Below are positions 51,451-60,853 of a stretch of 64,000 nucleotides of DNA, piece by piece; the first letter of the stretch is position 1; each line of letters starts with the position of its first letter. The translations under genes were made by a program, and so were the position numbers. The stretch spans positions 3,708,772-3,772,771 of the forward strand of contig CP007444.1 in assembly GCA_000632805.1 (NCBI GenBank), read 5' to 3'. Below the pieces are notes generated by a model. That model ran no database searches. It worked only from the letters and a program-made list of their open reading frames with translations, and was not told where the DNA came from. The stretch is from Dyella jiangningensis (lineage in GTDB: Bacteria; Pseudomonadota; Gammaproteobacteria; Xanthomonadales; Rhodanobacteraceae).

Positions 51451-52824
51451 ATGCTTGCTCGTGTTGCCCGCCGATGGGCTGCCTTGAGTCTTTTTGCTGC
51501 CGCCGCCTTGCCGCTTGCCGGACACGCCGCGGCGTTGCCGCCCGTGGTCGACGGGCAACCGCTGCCCTCGCTGGCGCCGATGCTGGAGAAGGTGACGCCG
51601 GCGGTGGTGAACATCTCCACCAAGACGCGGGTGCAGGTGCGCGACCCGTTCTTCGAGGATCCGGTGTTCCGCCAGTTCTTCGGCCTGCAGGGTTCGCCGC
51701 GCGAGCGCGTGGAGCAGAGCCTGGGCTCGGGCGTGATCGTGGATGCGACCAAGGGCTACGTGCTCACCAACAATCATGTGGTGGGTGGCGCCGACGACAT
51801 CACCGTGACCCTGCAGGACGGTCGCGACGTGAAGGGAAAGCTGGTGGGCACCGATCCGGAAACCGACCTGGCCGTGGTGCAGATCCAGGCGACGGGCCTG
51901 GCCGCGTTGCCGATGGCCGACTCCGGCAAGCTGCGCGTGGGCGACTTCGTGGTGGCGGTGGGCGACCCGTTCGGGCTGGGCCAGACGGTGACGTCGGGCA
52001 TCGTCTCCGCGCTCAGCCGCTCGGGCCTGGGCGGCACGGGCTACCAGAACTACATCCAGACCGATGCGTCGATCAATCCGGGCAACTCCGGTGGTGCGCT
52101 GGTGAACCTGCGTGGCGAGCTGGTGGGCATCAACACCATGATCATCTCGCCCTCGGGCGGCAACGTGGGCATCGGCTTTGCCATCCCCACCAACCTGGCC
52201 GGCGAGGTGATGCAGCAGCTGATCGCGCACGGCAAGGTCAATCGCGGCAACCTGGGCCTGGAGGCGCAGGACATCACCCCGCGCATCGCCAAGGTGCTCG
52301 GCCTGAAGGACACCAAGGGTGTGGTGGTGACGCGGGTGACCGGCGGCTCGGCGGCCGACAGCGCCAGCATCGAGGTGGGCGACGTGATCACCGCGATCGA
52401 CGGCAAGCCGCTGCGCAGCGCGCAGGAGCTGCGCAATGCCGAAGGCCTGATGCCGATCGGTTCCACCATGAAGCTCACCGTGCAACGCAACGGCGCCAGC
52501 AAGGACGTCATTGCCAAGCTCGCGCCGGAGAAGCTGGCCACCGTCGATGGCACCAAGCTCGACCCGCGGCTGACCGGCGTGACCTTCACTGAGCTCTCGC
52601 AGAGCATGCGCAGCCAGGGCATTGCCGGCGTAGCCGTGAGTGCCGTGCGCGCGGGCAGCCGTGCGGCGCAGGCCGGCCTGCAGCCGGACGACATCGTGAT
52701 CGGCGTGGGCAACTTGCGCGTGCCGGACATGCGCACGCTGCAGAAGCTTTCCGGCGTGAATCCGCGCCAGTTGGTGCTGGTGGTGTCGGGCGACGACGGC
52801 GTGCGGTACGTGGATATCCGCTGA
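51451..52824 (+). CDS. degQ: DegQ/DegP-type periplasmic serine protease
   Basis: A 457-residue HtrA family protease. A signal peptide spans residues 1 to about 27 (ALSLFAAAALPLAGHAAA). The trypsin-like domain has the catalytic triad: His in YVLTNNHVV, Asp in PETDLAVVQ and Ser in SINPGNSGGAL. Two PDZ domains follow (LGLEAQDITPRIAK ... and the last 80 residues, GIAGVAVSAVRAGSRAAQAG). It degrades misfolded envelope proteins. AAAGGAGCTCCC precedes the ATG; the long upstream in-frame extension is not part of the protein. Confidence 0.95.
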   Translation: MLARVARRWAALSLFAAAALPLAGHAAALPPVVDGQPLPSLAPMLEKVTPAVVNISTKTRVQVRDPFFEDPVFRQFFGLQGSPRERVEQSLGSGVIVDATKGYVLTNNHVVGGADDITVTLQDGRDVKGKLVGTDPETDLAVVQIQATGLAALPMADSGKLRVGDFVVAVGDPFGLGQTVTSGIVSALSRSGLGGTGYQNYIQTDASINPGNSGGALVNLRGELVGINTMIISPSGGNVGIGFAIPTNLAGEVMQQLIAHGKVNRGNLGLEAQDITPRIAKVLGLKDTKGVVVTRVTGGSAADSASIEVGDVITAIDGKPLRSAQELRNAEGLMPIGSTMKLTVQRNGASKDVIAKLAPEKLATVDGTKLDPRLTGVTFTELSQSMRSQGIAGVAVSAVRAGSRAAQAGLQPDDIVIGVGNLRVPDMRTLQKLSGVNPRQLVLVVSGDDGVRYVDIR

Positions 52825-52835
52825 GCGATCATGGC

Positions 52836-52867
52836 TTCGTCATCCCGGTGCAAGCCGGGATGACGAA
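52836..52867. terminator. hairpin after degQ
   Basis: TTCGTCATCCCGG (52836-52848) pairs perfectly with CCGGGATGACGAA (52855-52867). There is no T run, so it is either a REP-like element or an mRNA 3' stabiliser. The rest of the 52.8-53.16 kb gap shows nothing coding. Confidence 0.65.
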
Positions 52868-53163
52868 CCGCTGCGCACTTCTCGTGTGAGCTGCGACACG
52901 CGCCGTTTCAGGCGCGAAACAGGCGGCCAAACCGTCGCAGTCGAGCTGCGACCGTATTTGCCGCGCTGAGACGGCAAACCCACGATGAACGGCTTGGATA
53001 CAGCGTGCGCGCCATCGCGTTTTTACTCGTGGCAGGTCTTCGCGCGCGCTTGATGTTTGGCCCTGAGCTGGCTGAAATACCCGGGTTAGACCAGATCCCT
53101 GCACGCACGCCCGGAACGGCGGCCTGCGGATACCACCTTCAGCACTCGGGGTTCCCAACCGCC

Positions 53164-54381
53164 ATGTCAGTACGCATCTCTCGCCTTCTCATCGTCGCGC
53201 TGTTCACAGCGTGCGCAGCCACCGGCGCACTCGCCGCCGGCAAAACCAAGTCATCCGCCAAGTCGACCAAGGCTGCGGCGCTTCCCTCGCTGGTGTGGCG
53301 CGGCGACTACGCCACCGCACGCGGCGTGGTCGACGATGTAGCCAAGGCCTGGGAAAAGAGCGGCAAGGGCCGCATCGAGATCGAACCGTTCAACACCGCC
53401 TCGGGCCTCGATGCCGTCGCGCACGGTCTGGCCGACGTGGCCGGCAGCGCGCGCGGCAGCGCGGGTGGTGCCGAAACCGACCTGCAGTTCATGCCGGTGG
53501 CGTACGACGCGCTGGTGATGATCACGCATCCGTCGAACCCGACGGGCAACCTCACCGTCAAGCAGTTGCACGACATCTACTTCGGCAAGATCACCAACTG
53601 GAAGGACGTCGGCGGCAAGGACGCGCCGATCAACCTGTATGCCGTGGCCAGCCCGGGTGACGGCGTGGAATACAGCCTGCGTCGCCTGATCTTCGGCCGT
53701 GGCAACCAGCCGGTGGCGGCGCCGCGCCTGTACGTGAACACCGCGAAGCTGGAAGAGGCGGTGACGCTCGACCCGAACGCGCTGGGCGTGACCACCCTCT
53801 CGGGCGTGGCGAACAACGGCAAGGTGAAGATGGTGAGCGTGAACGGCACGCGCCCGAGCCTGGCCACCGTCACCGACGGCAGCTACACGCTGTACACCCC
53901 GCTGTACCTGGTGACCAACGCGAACAGTCCGAAGGCCGCGGTGATCCAGCAGTTCATGGAATTCCTGCACACCGACACGGTGAAGTCGCTCGCCCGCCAG
54001 CACCAGCTGGTGCCGTACTCCGATGCGCCGGAACTGGCCGCCAACGACACGGCACGCCGCCAGAAGATCCTCGCCGAGATCGGCATCAAGATGCAGGTGG
54101 AACCGACCCCGGCCCCGCCGGTGCTCGCCGCCCCGGGCGCGACCTATGCATCGGCCTCGGCCAATGCGCCGACCTCGGAGCGCGCGCTGGAAGCCAAGCA
54201 GGCGGTGGAATCGCGCAAGGCCGCTGCTGCGGCCGGCGAGACGCACAAGGTCGCCAAGGGTGAAACGCTGTCCACCATCGCCCAGAAATACTCGGTGACG
54301 GTTGCCCAGCTGAAGGACTGGAACCACCTGAGCAGCGACACGGTGAAGCTCGACCAGGTACTGCAGGTCAGCGCCAACTGA
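53164..54381 (+). CDS. periplasmic phosphate-binding-like protein with C-terminal LysM domain
   Basis: A 405-residue exported protein. The signal peptide is MSVRISRLLIVALFTACAATGALAA. Residues 45-300 form a PstS-like periplasmic binding domain (LVWRGDYATARGVVDDVAKAW, TASGLDAVAHGLADVAGSARG, LTVKQLHDIYFGKITNWKDVGG). After an Ala-rich linker, residues 358-405 are a LysM domain (HKVAKGETLSTIAQKYSVTVAQLKDWNHL). LysM would tether it to peptidoglycan. The fusion of a ligand-binding fold with LysM is unusual; no Pst transporter is adjacent. A HAD gene follows 11 bases later. Confidence 0.87.
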   Translation: MSVRISRLLIVALFTACAATGALAAGKTKSSAKSTKAAALPSLVWRGDYATARGVVDDVAKAWEKSGKGRIEIEPFNTASGLDAVAHGLADVAGSARGSAGGAETDLQFMPVAYDALVMITHPSNPTGNLTVKQLHDIYFGKITNWKDVGGKDAPINLYAVASPGDGVEYSLRRLIFGRGNQPVAAPRLYVNTAKLEEAVTLDPNALGVTTLSGVANNGKVKMVSVNGTRPSLATVTDGSYTLYTPLYLVTNANSPKAAVIQQFMEFLHTDTVKSLARQHQLVPYSDAPELAANDTARRQKILAEIGIKMQVEPTPAPPVLAAPGATYASASANAPTSERALEAKQAVESRKAAAAAGETHKVAKGETLSTIAQKYSVTVAQLKDWNHLSSDTVKLDQVLQVSAN

Positions 54382-54392
54382 TCGGTCGCGGC

Positions 54393-55085
54393 GTGCGCAT
54401 CCGCGCCCTCACGCTCGATCTCGACGACACCCTGTGGCCGGTTCTGCCGGCCCTGGAACGCGCGGATCGCGATGTCGATGCGTACCTGCGCCAGCACTAT
54501 CCCCACGTGGCACGCGCATGGCCCATCCCGGCCATGCGCGCGCTGCGTGCCGAGGTCGCCGCCGAGCGCACCGACCTCGCCCACGACTTCACCGCACAGC
54601 GCCACCTGACCATCCGGCGCGCCTTCGCCCACTGCGGCATCGACGAGGCGCCGGTGGAGGCGTTGTGGGAGATCTACTTCTCCGCGCGCAACAGCGTGGA
54701 GTTTTTCCCCGAAAGCATGGCGGCGCTGCAGCGCCTCGCCGGCCGCTGGCCGATCGCCAGCCTCACCAACGGCAACGCCGACCTCGACCGCATCGGCATC
54801 CGCGCGCATTTCACGCATCACGTGTGCGCCCGCGATACCGGCGTGCCCAAGCCTGATGCGCGCATCTTCCTCGCTGCCGCCGAGCGGCTGGGACTGAGCG
54901 CCGCCGAGATCCTGCACGTGGGCGACGACCCGGAACTGGATGTGGTGGGTGCGCGCGACGCGGGATTGCGTACCGCGTGGATCAATCGCGCGGGTCATCC
55001 GTGGCCGGGAGCGCTGGGGCGTGCGCCCGATGTCGACGTGCGGCATATGGGGGAATTGGTGGACTGGTTGGAGAGGCAGGGGTAG
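54393..55085 (+). CDS. HAD family hydrolase, YigB-like
   Basis: A 230-residue HAD phosphatase starting with a GTG. Motif I is LTLDLDDTLWPV with the nucleophile Asp and the second Asp, motif II is IASLTNGNAD, motif III is KPDARIF, and motif IV is HVGDDPELDVVGARDAG. It is similar to YigB/FMN-phosphatase-type HADs. It starts 11 bases after the LysM protein gene and is probably co-transcribed with it. Confidence 0.92.
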   Translation: MRIRALTLDLDDTLWPVLPALERADRDVDAYLRQHYPHVARAWPIPAMRALRAEVAAERTDLAHDFTAQRHLTIRRAFAHCGIDEAPVEALWEIYFSARNSVEFFPESMAALQRLAGRWPIASLTNGNADLDRIGIRAHFTHHVCARDTGVPKPDARIFLAAAERLGLSAAEILHVGDDPELDVVGARDAGLRTAWINRAGHPWPGALGRAPDVDVRHMGELVDWLERQG

Positions 55086-55111
55086 CGCTGCTCCCGATTT
55101 CTGCCCACCTC

Positions 55112-55136
55112 TGTAGGAGCGCACCCAGTGCGCGAT
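55112..55136 (+). repeat. REP-like element GTAGGAGCGCACCC-GTGCGCGA
   Basis: TGTAGGAGCGCACCCAGTGCGCGAT, with internal palindrome GCGCAC/GTGCGC. Single copy between the HAD and M17 genes. Confidence 0.8.
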
Positions 55137-55299
55137 GTCCTCTCGCCTCGGTTCTTCGACGCAGGCCGAAATGACGGGCGTGGGGTAGCGGTGGCCCTAG
55201 AACGCACGGATGCCCTCGCTCGCCCGTCGCGCCAAAAACGCGCATCATTAAGCATCTTTCGTCTCTCCGCGGCGCACGGCGCGTCGCGCAAGGAACTTC

Positions 55300-56676
55300 A
55301 TGTCCGCCCTGATCGAACGCAAGTCCAGCGATCGCAGCATCGCCATCGAAACCACCGACGCCTCCCACTTCGCCGCCACCAAACGCCGACTCACCGCCGC
55401 TCAACGGCAGTGGCTGGGCGCGTTCGGCTTCGAGGCCGCGCCGGGCACGTTTGCGATGCTTCCCGATGAAGGCGGCAAGCTGGCGCGCGTGCTGGTGGGC
55501 GTGGATGCGACCGATCCTCTCGGCGCACTGGGCGCGCTGGCGCGCGGCCTACCCGAGGCGACGTATCACCTCGCCGACGAAGGCGTGCTGAAGGATCGCC
55601 TTCAGGCCGCGCTGGGCTGGGCCTTCGGCGCCTATGAATTCACCCGCTACCGCAAGGCGCGCCGCGCGCCGGCGAAGCTGGCGATTGCCGCCAACGACCT
55701 GAAGGTGCTCGCGCCGCTGGTGGAAGCCACCACCCAAGTGCGCGACCTGGTCAACACGCCCACCGAAGACATGGGCCCCAAGCATCTCGCCGATGCGGTG
55801 AAGCAGCTCGGCAAGACGTACAAGGCGAAGGTGCGCGAGTGGGCCGGCGACGAGCTGCTCGACGCCAACTTCCCCACCATTCACGCCGTGGGCCGCGCCA
55901 GCCATCGCCCGCCGCGCCTGGTCGAACTCACCTGGGGCAAGGCCAGCGATCCGAAGGTCGCCGTGGTCGGCAAGGGCGTGTGCTTCGACACCGGCGGCCT
56001 CGACCTCAAGCCGGCCGACGGCATGCGTTGGATGAAGAAGGACATGGGCGGCGCCGCGCACGCGATCGCGCTCGCCGGCCTGATCATGCAGGCGAAGCTG
56101 CCAGTGCGTTTGCAGTTGCTGATTCCGGCGGTGGAGAACGCCGTGTCGGGCGCCGCGATGCGTCCTGGCGAAGTGATCACCACGCGTGCCGGCATCACGG
56201 TGGAAGTGGACAACACCGACGCCGAAGGCCGCCTGGTGCTGTGCGACGCGCTGACCTACGCAACAGAGCAGAAGCCCGAACTCATCATCGACTTCGCCAC
56301 GCTCACCGGCGCTGCGCGCGTCGCGCTGGGCCCCGACCTGCCGGCGCTGTTCGCCAACCAGGACGACCTCGCGGACCAGGTGATCGCAGCGGGCCGCAAC
56401 GTCAACGATCCCTTGTGGCGCCTGCCGCTGTGGCGTCCGTACCGGAAGATGCTGGAATCGTATCTGGCCGACATGGCGAACTCAGGCGCCTCTCGCCATG
56501 CGGGTGCGATTACGGCGGCGCTGTATCTGGAGCGATTCGTGCCGGAGACGACACCGTGGCTGCATCTGGATACGTATGCGTGGAACGACGCCGATCGGCC
56601 GGGACGGCCGCGGGGTGGTGAGGCGCTGGGGCTGCGGGCGTTTTTTGCGTTTTTGCAGAAGAGGTATGGGGGCTGA
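55300..56676 (+). CDS. leucyl aminopeptidase family (M17) protein
   Basis: A 458-residue M17 aminopeptidase, two-zinc enzyme removing N-terminal residues in the cytosol. The catalytic domain carries VVGKGVCFDTGGLDLKP (metal Lys and Asp), MKKDMGGAAHAIALAG, and the family signature NTDAEGRLVLCDAL. The N-terminal domain is shorter and divergent compared with PepA. Base composition matches the core chromosome. REP elements flank it on both sides. Confidence 0.95.
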   Translation: MSALIERKSSDRSIAIETTDASHFAATKRRLTAAQRQWLGAFGFEAAPGTFAMLPDEGGKLARVLVGVDATDPLGALGALARGLPEATYHLADEGVLKDRLQAALGWAFGAYEFTRYRKARRAPAKLAIAANDLKVLAPLVEATTQVRDLVNTPTEDMGPKHLADAVKQLGKTYKAKVREWAGDELLDANFPTIHAVGRASHRPPRLVELTWGKASDPKVAVVGKGVCFDTGGLDLKPADGMRWMKKDMGGAAHAIALAGLIMQAKLPVRLQLLIPAVENAVSGAAMRPGEVITTRAGITVEVDNTDAEGRLVLCDALTYATEQKPELIIDFATLTGAARVALGPDLPALFANQDDLADQVIAAGRNVNDPLWRLPLWRPYRKMLESYLADMANSGASRHAGAITAALYLERFVPETTPWLHLDTYAWNDADRPGRPRGGEALGLRAFFAFLQKRYGG

Positions 56677-56764
56677 TCTTTTGCGTTTGGATGAGGCGGG
56701 AGTTTTCGCGTGGGTTGGGCGCGGTGCTTTCGTCTTTGTCCATCTGCGTGCGCCGCAATCCCCT

Positions 56765-56790
56765 TTGTAGGAGCGCACCCTGTGCGCGAC
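56765..56790 (+). repeat. REP-like element
   Basis: TGTAGGAGCGCACCCTGTGCGCGAC, direct orientation. Confidence 0.8.
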
Positions 56791-57355
56791 AGCCTTTCGC
56801 GCCGGTCCACGGTTTTCGTCGTCGCTGCGTAGGCTGGATGAGGCGCGAAGCGCGTCAGCCAGTAGCGCCCGTCTTTCGGTTGTCGCGCTTCCGCCAGCTT
56901 GCCGCTTACGACCGAAGGGAGTCCCTGTGGGACGCAGCGGGCGTTTCGACGTCCTGCCGGCGACGCGAAGCTAGTCCCCGTGGGACCGCCGAGTCACTTT
57001 TCTTTTGCTGGCCCACGCACGCGCTTTTGGCGTGCGAACGGCGAAGCCGGCCCGAAGGGCGGAGGGCGGAACGCCCGGAGTCAAAGAAAAGTAACCCAAA
57101 GAAAATGGCCTTCAGAGCCAAGGCTCGTAGCGATATGAAGAATAGAGCCTGAGAACCGCGGCCAGCCGGGAAGCGCTCGTTACTACCTCACACGAAGCCG
57201 CTATACCGCAACGCGCCGATGCGAAGAGGACTTAAGGCAGCTTCGTTCGTTGCTTCGGTCCATCACTTCTCCCTCTCCCCTCCGGGGAGAGGGCTGGGGC
57301 ATTGCCACCTTTACGGTGGTGAGGGGCGGGTGCTCGCGAAAGCCTTGCCTACCTC

Positions 57356-57430
57356 TGTAGGAGCGCACCCAGTGCGCGACCGCAGAGGTCGTTGATGCGT
57401 TGCGGTCGCGCACTGGGTGCGCTCCTACAG
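57356..57430. repeat. inverted pair of REP-like elements (BIME-like)
   Basis: TGTAGGAGCGCACCCAGTGCGCGACCGCA at the left faces its complement TGCGGTCGCGCACTGGGTGCGCTCCTACA at the right, 17 bases apart. It would form a very long hairpin. Confidence 0.88.
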
Positions 57431-57600
57431 GGAGAAGACTCGCTCTTCAGCTCTGGCCTTTGACCTCCCCTCCCCTATGCCGCCGTCTAGCGGTATAGCT
57501 ACAACCGGAAACCGAGGCTCTGGATGACCAGCCTCTGGCTGTTGTAAAGCGCCTCCGGCCTGCGCCGTGATGACGAACATTCAAGACTGGCGCGAGAGGC

Positions 57601-57627
57601 TGTCGCGCACAGGGTGCGCTCCTACAG
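57601..57627 (-). repeat. REP-like element, inverted
   Basis: TGTCGCGCACAGGGTGCGCTCCTACAG, reverse orientation, directly after the DUF4126 gene end. Confidence 0.8.
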
Positions 57628-57657
57628 AAGAAAGATGGGACGGTGACGGCGCCCGCA

Positions 57658-58257
57658 CTACGCGCGTGACACCCGCTCCCCTCGCAATCGCCGCGCCAGC
57701 GTCCTCAGCCCGCGCACGATCTTTGGCACCAACCACAACAGGAACAGCACGAAGATCCCCAGCAGCACGAGAAACACCGCCGGATGCGCCCACATCAGGT
57801 ACATGCCGCCAAGCCAGGAGATGTCTTCGCCTGCGCTCGCGCCCCAGTTGCTGAAGGGTTCGGGTGAGGTGTTGATCAGTGCGCGGCCGCCGGTCTTCGC
57901 CAGATGCGTGCCGGACGCCATCGCGCCACCGAGCAATGCGGCGGCGAACTGCGCGCCTGCGCCGGAGTCGCGGAATACGCCCCATGCCAGCAGCGCGCCC
58001 GCGGGTACGCGGACGAAGGTGTGGATGGCGTCCCACACGCTGTCGAACGCGGGCACCTTGTCGGCGATGAATTCGCCGAGCGCCAGCACGCCCGATGTCA
58101 CCAGCACCCACGTGTCGGTGAGCATGCTCAGGCCGTCGGGCAGGTGCACATAACCCAGCCGCCCCAAGAAGCCGGCGATGAACACCGTGGCGTAGAGGCG
58201 GAAGCCGCTGGCCCAGGAGAGGCCACCGGCCAATGCGAGGTTTTGCAGCATATCCAT
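57658..58257 (-). CDS. DUF4126 family membrane protein
   Basis: A 199-residue integral membrane protein. The family pattern is seen at the N-terminus (LALAGGLSWASGFRLYATVF), then HLPDGLSMLTDTWVLVTSGVLALGEFIADKVPAFDSVWDAIHTFVR split over two helices, and a final helix pair (LGIFVLFLLWLVPKI) with a basic tail. Function is unknown. The start at 58257 is the ATG just before MLQNLAL. It is divergent from the M1 aminopeptidase gene, sharing a 150-base promoter region. Confidence 0.88.
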   Translation of the reverse strand: MDMLQNLALAGGLSWASGFRLYATVFIAGFLGRLGYVHLPDGLSMLTDTWVLVTSGVLALGEFIADKVPAFDSVWDAIHTFVRVPAGALLAWGVFRDSGAGAQFAAALLGGAMASGTHLAKTGGRALINTSPEPFSNWGASAGEDISWLGGMYLMWAHPAVFLVLLGIFVLFLLWLVPKIVRGLRTLARRLRGERVSRA

Positions 58258-58408
58258 GGGCCGTCCACCGTCCGCGAGGCCACCCAAGCATGCGCGTCGC
58301 GTGCGTCCGCCCACAAGCGTGCACGAACCTGACCCATGACTTTCGGCGATGCCGCCCGCGCGTCGGGGCTGTCATCCTGCGGGTTTGACCAGAACAGGGA
58401 CCCGCCCC

Positions 58409-60145
58409 ATGACGACACCGCGCCTGCTCTCCCTCGCCCTGTGCGCCGCGCTTGCTTCCTTTGCCCATGCGGATGACGCCAAGCCCGGCACGCAGCCACC
58501 GCTCAGCGAGCAGACGGTGCGTTCCGGCGGCACCATGCCGGCCGAGCAGGCGCGCCTGCACTTCGATCATGCGGAATTGCACTTCAACGTCGATATCGAC
58601 CAGCAGAGCCTGGATGCGACGGCCAAGCTCACTTTCAGCGCAAGCGAAGCCACCGACGTACTGCTGCTCGACCTGGACCACAACTACGCGATCAGTCGCG
58701 TGTCGGTGGATGGCAAGCCGTTGAAGGCGGACCAGTGGAGCAACCCGGATGGCCGTCTGAACATCCATCTGCCCAAGCCGCTGGCCAAGGGCGGCAAGAC
58801 CACAGTGGAGATCCATTACGGCGGCAAGCCGCACGTCGCGAAGAAGGCGCCGTGGGATGGCGGCTTCGTGTGGTCCAAGACCGAGGACGGCCAGCCATGG
58901 GTCGCGTCCGCCGTGGAAGGCGAAGGCTGTGACCTGTTCTGGCCGTGCATCGATCATCCGATGGGCAAGCCGGATCTGGTCGACACGTATGTCACCGTGC
59001 CGAAATCGCTGGCGGCGCCGGGCAACGGCGTGCTGGTGGACATCAAGGAGCATGGCGCCACGCATACCTATCACTGGCGCGCGAAGCACCCGACCACGTA
59101 CGCGATCTCGCTCAACATCGGTCCGTTCGATGTGGTGAAGGGCGACTACCACAGCCGCTACGGCAACACGATCCCGATGCAGATGTGGTACCTGCGCGGC
59201 CACGAGGCGCAGGCGAAGCAACTGTTCGGCGAATTCCCGCGCATGCTCGACTTCTTCGAGCAGGAGATCGGCCCCTACCCGTTCGGCGACGAGAAGATGG
59301 GCGTGGTGGAAACGCCGCACCTGGGCATGGAGCACCAGACCATCAACGCTTACGGGAACGGCTACCCGCGCAGCCAGTACGGTTTCGACTGGCTGCTGCA
59401 GCACGAGTTCTCGCATGAGTGGTTCGGCAACCAGGTCACCAATGGCGACTGGGACGACATGTGGATCCACGAGGGCTTCGGCACCTACATGCAGCCGCTG
59501 TACGGCCAGTACCTGTATGGCGACATGCCGTACTTCTCGATGCTGCAGGATGAGCGCTCGATGGTGCGCAATGCGTTCCCCATCGTGGCCGGCCGCAGCC
59601 AGTTCGAGCACGAGGTGTACGACGCCGACCATGGCCCGGGCAACGACATCTACTACAAGGGCTCGCTGATGCTGCACACGCTGCGCCAGCTGATCGGCGA
59701 CCAGGCGTTCTTCGACAGCACGCGCCGGCTGGTGTATGGCCGTCCGGATCCCAAGCCAGGCAACTTCACGCCGCACTACGCGACGACGCGTGAATACATC
59801 GACATCGTGAACCAGGTGACAGGTCGCGACATGCGCTGGTTCTTCGACGTGTATTTGTACGAATCCGCGCTGCCGAAGCTGGAGACGCACCAGGACGGCA
59901 ACACGCTGCGCCTGCACTGGCAGGTGCCGCACGACAAGCCGTTCCCGATGCCGGTGGAAGTGCAGGTCGGCGACAAGGTGGTGACGTTGCCGATGGCTGA
60001 TGGCAACGGCAGCGTGGAGGCGCCGGCGGGCACACTGGTGATCGTCGACCCGCACACCAAGGTGCTGCGCGACATGCCGCATTTCAGCGAATACCAGCAG
60101 TGGAAGAAGGAACAGGCGGCGAAGAAGGCGAAGGCGGCGAAGTAA
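58409..60145 (+). CDS. exported M1 family zinc aminopeptidase
   Basis: A 578-residue M1 metallopeptidase with a signal peptide (LLSLALCAALASFAHA). The substrate-anchoring motif is GMEHQTINAYG in place of GAMEN. The zinc site is HEFSHEWFGNQ with the third ligand Glu 18 residues on in MWIHEGFGTYM, and the transition-state Tyr region is DIYYKGSLMLHTLRQ. It lacks the large C-terminal helical domain of PepN and resembles short periplasmic M1 enzymes. The C-terminus is a Lys/Ala tail. Confidence 0.94.
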   Translation: MTTPRLLSLALCAALASFAHADDAKPGTQPPLSEQTVRSGGTMPAEQARLHFDHAELHFNVDIDQQSLDATAKLTFSASEATDVLLLDLDHNYAISRVSVDGKPLKADQWSNPDGRLNIHLPKPLAKGGKTTVEIHYGGKPHVAKKAPWDGGFVWSKTEDGQPWVASAVEGEGCDLFWPCIDHPMGKPDLVDTYVTVPKSLAAPGNGVLVDIKEHGATHTYHWRAKHPTTYAISLNIGPFDVVKGDYHSRYGNTIPMQMWYLRGHEAQAKQLFGEFPRMLDFFEQEIGPYPFGDEKMGVVETPHLGMEHQTINAYGNGYPRSQYGFDWLLQHEFSHEWFGNQVTNGDWDDMWIHEGFGTYMQPLYGQYLYGDMPYFSMLQDERSMVRNAFPIVAGRSQFEHEVYDADHGPGNDIYYKGSLMLHTLRQLIGDQAFFDSTRRLVYGRPDPKPGNFTPHYATTREYIDIVNQVTGRDMRWFFDVYLYESALPKLETHQDGNTLRLHWQVPHDKPFPMPVEVQVGDKVVTLPMADGNGSVEAPAGTLVIVDPHTKVLRDMPHFSEYQQWKKEQAAKKAKAAK

Positions 60146-60165
60146 GCCGGCCTTCTCTTCCTTCA

Positions 60166-60247
60166 CTGTGGGAGCGCACCCTGTGCGCGACCGCGGAGCA
60201 GCGGTGTATCGCTCCATAGGAATCGCGCACTGGGTGCGCTCCTACAA
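60166..60247. repeat. inverted pair of REP-like elements
   Basis: TGTGGGAGCGCACCCTGTGCGCGACCG on the left and CGCGCACTGGGTGCGCTCCTACA on the right, about 30 bases apart, just after the M1 gene. Confidence 0.85.
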
Positions 60248-60328
60248 GGGTGTGACGAGCGGGAGGGTTACGCGCCGAGGCGTCGACCGATCACGACTAC
60301 CGTTGACTGAAGTTGGGCTGTGAGTCTG

Positions 60329-60356
60329 CGGTCGCGCACAGGGTGCGCTCCCACAA
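60329..60356 (-). repeat. REP-like element, inverted
   Basis: CGGTCGCGCACAGGGTGCGCTCCCACA. Confidence 0.8.
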
Positions 60357-60810
60357 CAAACCAGACCTTGAGCTTCGCGACGCGATGTGCCGCGCAGCGG
60401 CACGAGCCGTCTTGGGGCCCTTGTGTGGCGGTGAGGGGTGGACGATCAGGCCCCGCAGGGGTGCCTGCCATGAATGGCAGGCACTTTTCGTCCGGGCAGG
60501 AGTTCGGTCGAAAAGCCCGGCCGCCCCTCACGGACTGGCTGGGCGTAGCCCGGCCAGCGCCACGCGGGGTGCCCTTCTCTTTGGTTACTTTCTGACGCGA
60601 AGCTAATCCCTGTGGGACTTGGGCAAGCAAGAGAAAGTGACCCGGGCCGCGGCAGGCGAGCCAGGTCGCAGCAACGCCCGATCAGACGCGAAAGTTACTG
60701 GACTACTCGCAAAAGCTCGCCCCTTCGGGGCCGCCCTACGGGCGTTCTGCGCGCTTCGCGCTTGTCCTGTCTTCGCAGGAGTGACGGATAGGTAGGACCG
60801 AGGCGACAGG

Positions 60811-60838
60811 CTGTCGCGCACAGGGTGCGCTCCCACAA
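60811..60838 (-). repeat. REP-like element, inverted
   Basis: CTGTCGCGCACAGGGTGCGCTCCCACA, close to the end of the glycoside hydrolase gene. Confidence 0.8.
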
Positions 60839-60853
60839 TGGCTGTAGCCGGGC

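Larger units (their letters stand above)
56677..57657. other. 982-base intergenic region with REP elements
   Basis: No gene is supported. REP elements lie at 56765-56790, 57356-57430 (an inverted pair) and 57601-57627. The middle (about 56820-57130) is a longer block with GAGGCGCGAAGCGCGTC hairpin and GTCACTTTTCTTTTGC, and a related stretch appears near 60.54-60.66 kb, so it is a larger dispersed repeat. Confidence 0.65.
60146..60853. other. 708-base intergenic region with REP elements
   Basis: No gene is supported. REP-like elements are at 60166-60247 (inverted pair), 60329-60356 and 60811-60838. Between them is a dispersed block with GTGCCTGCCATGAATGGCAGGCAC (a perfect hairpin, 60459-60482) and GGTTACTTTCTGACGCGAAG. 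Confidence 0.65.

Noticed and set aside
57581..60217. An 878-codon minus-strand frame opposite the M1 aminopeptidase
   Set aside because: Shadow of the M1 gene and of DUF4126; no motifs, and it runs through REP elements.
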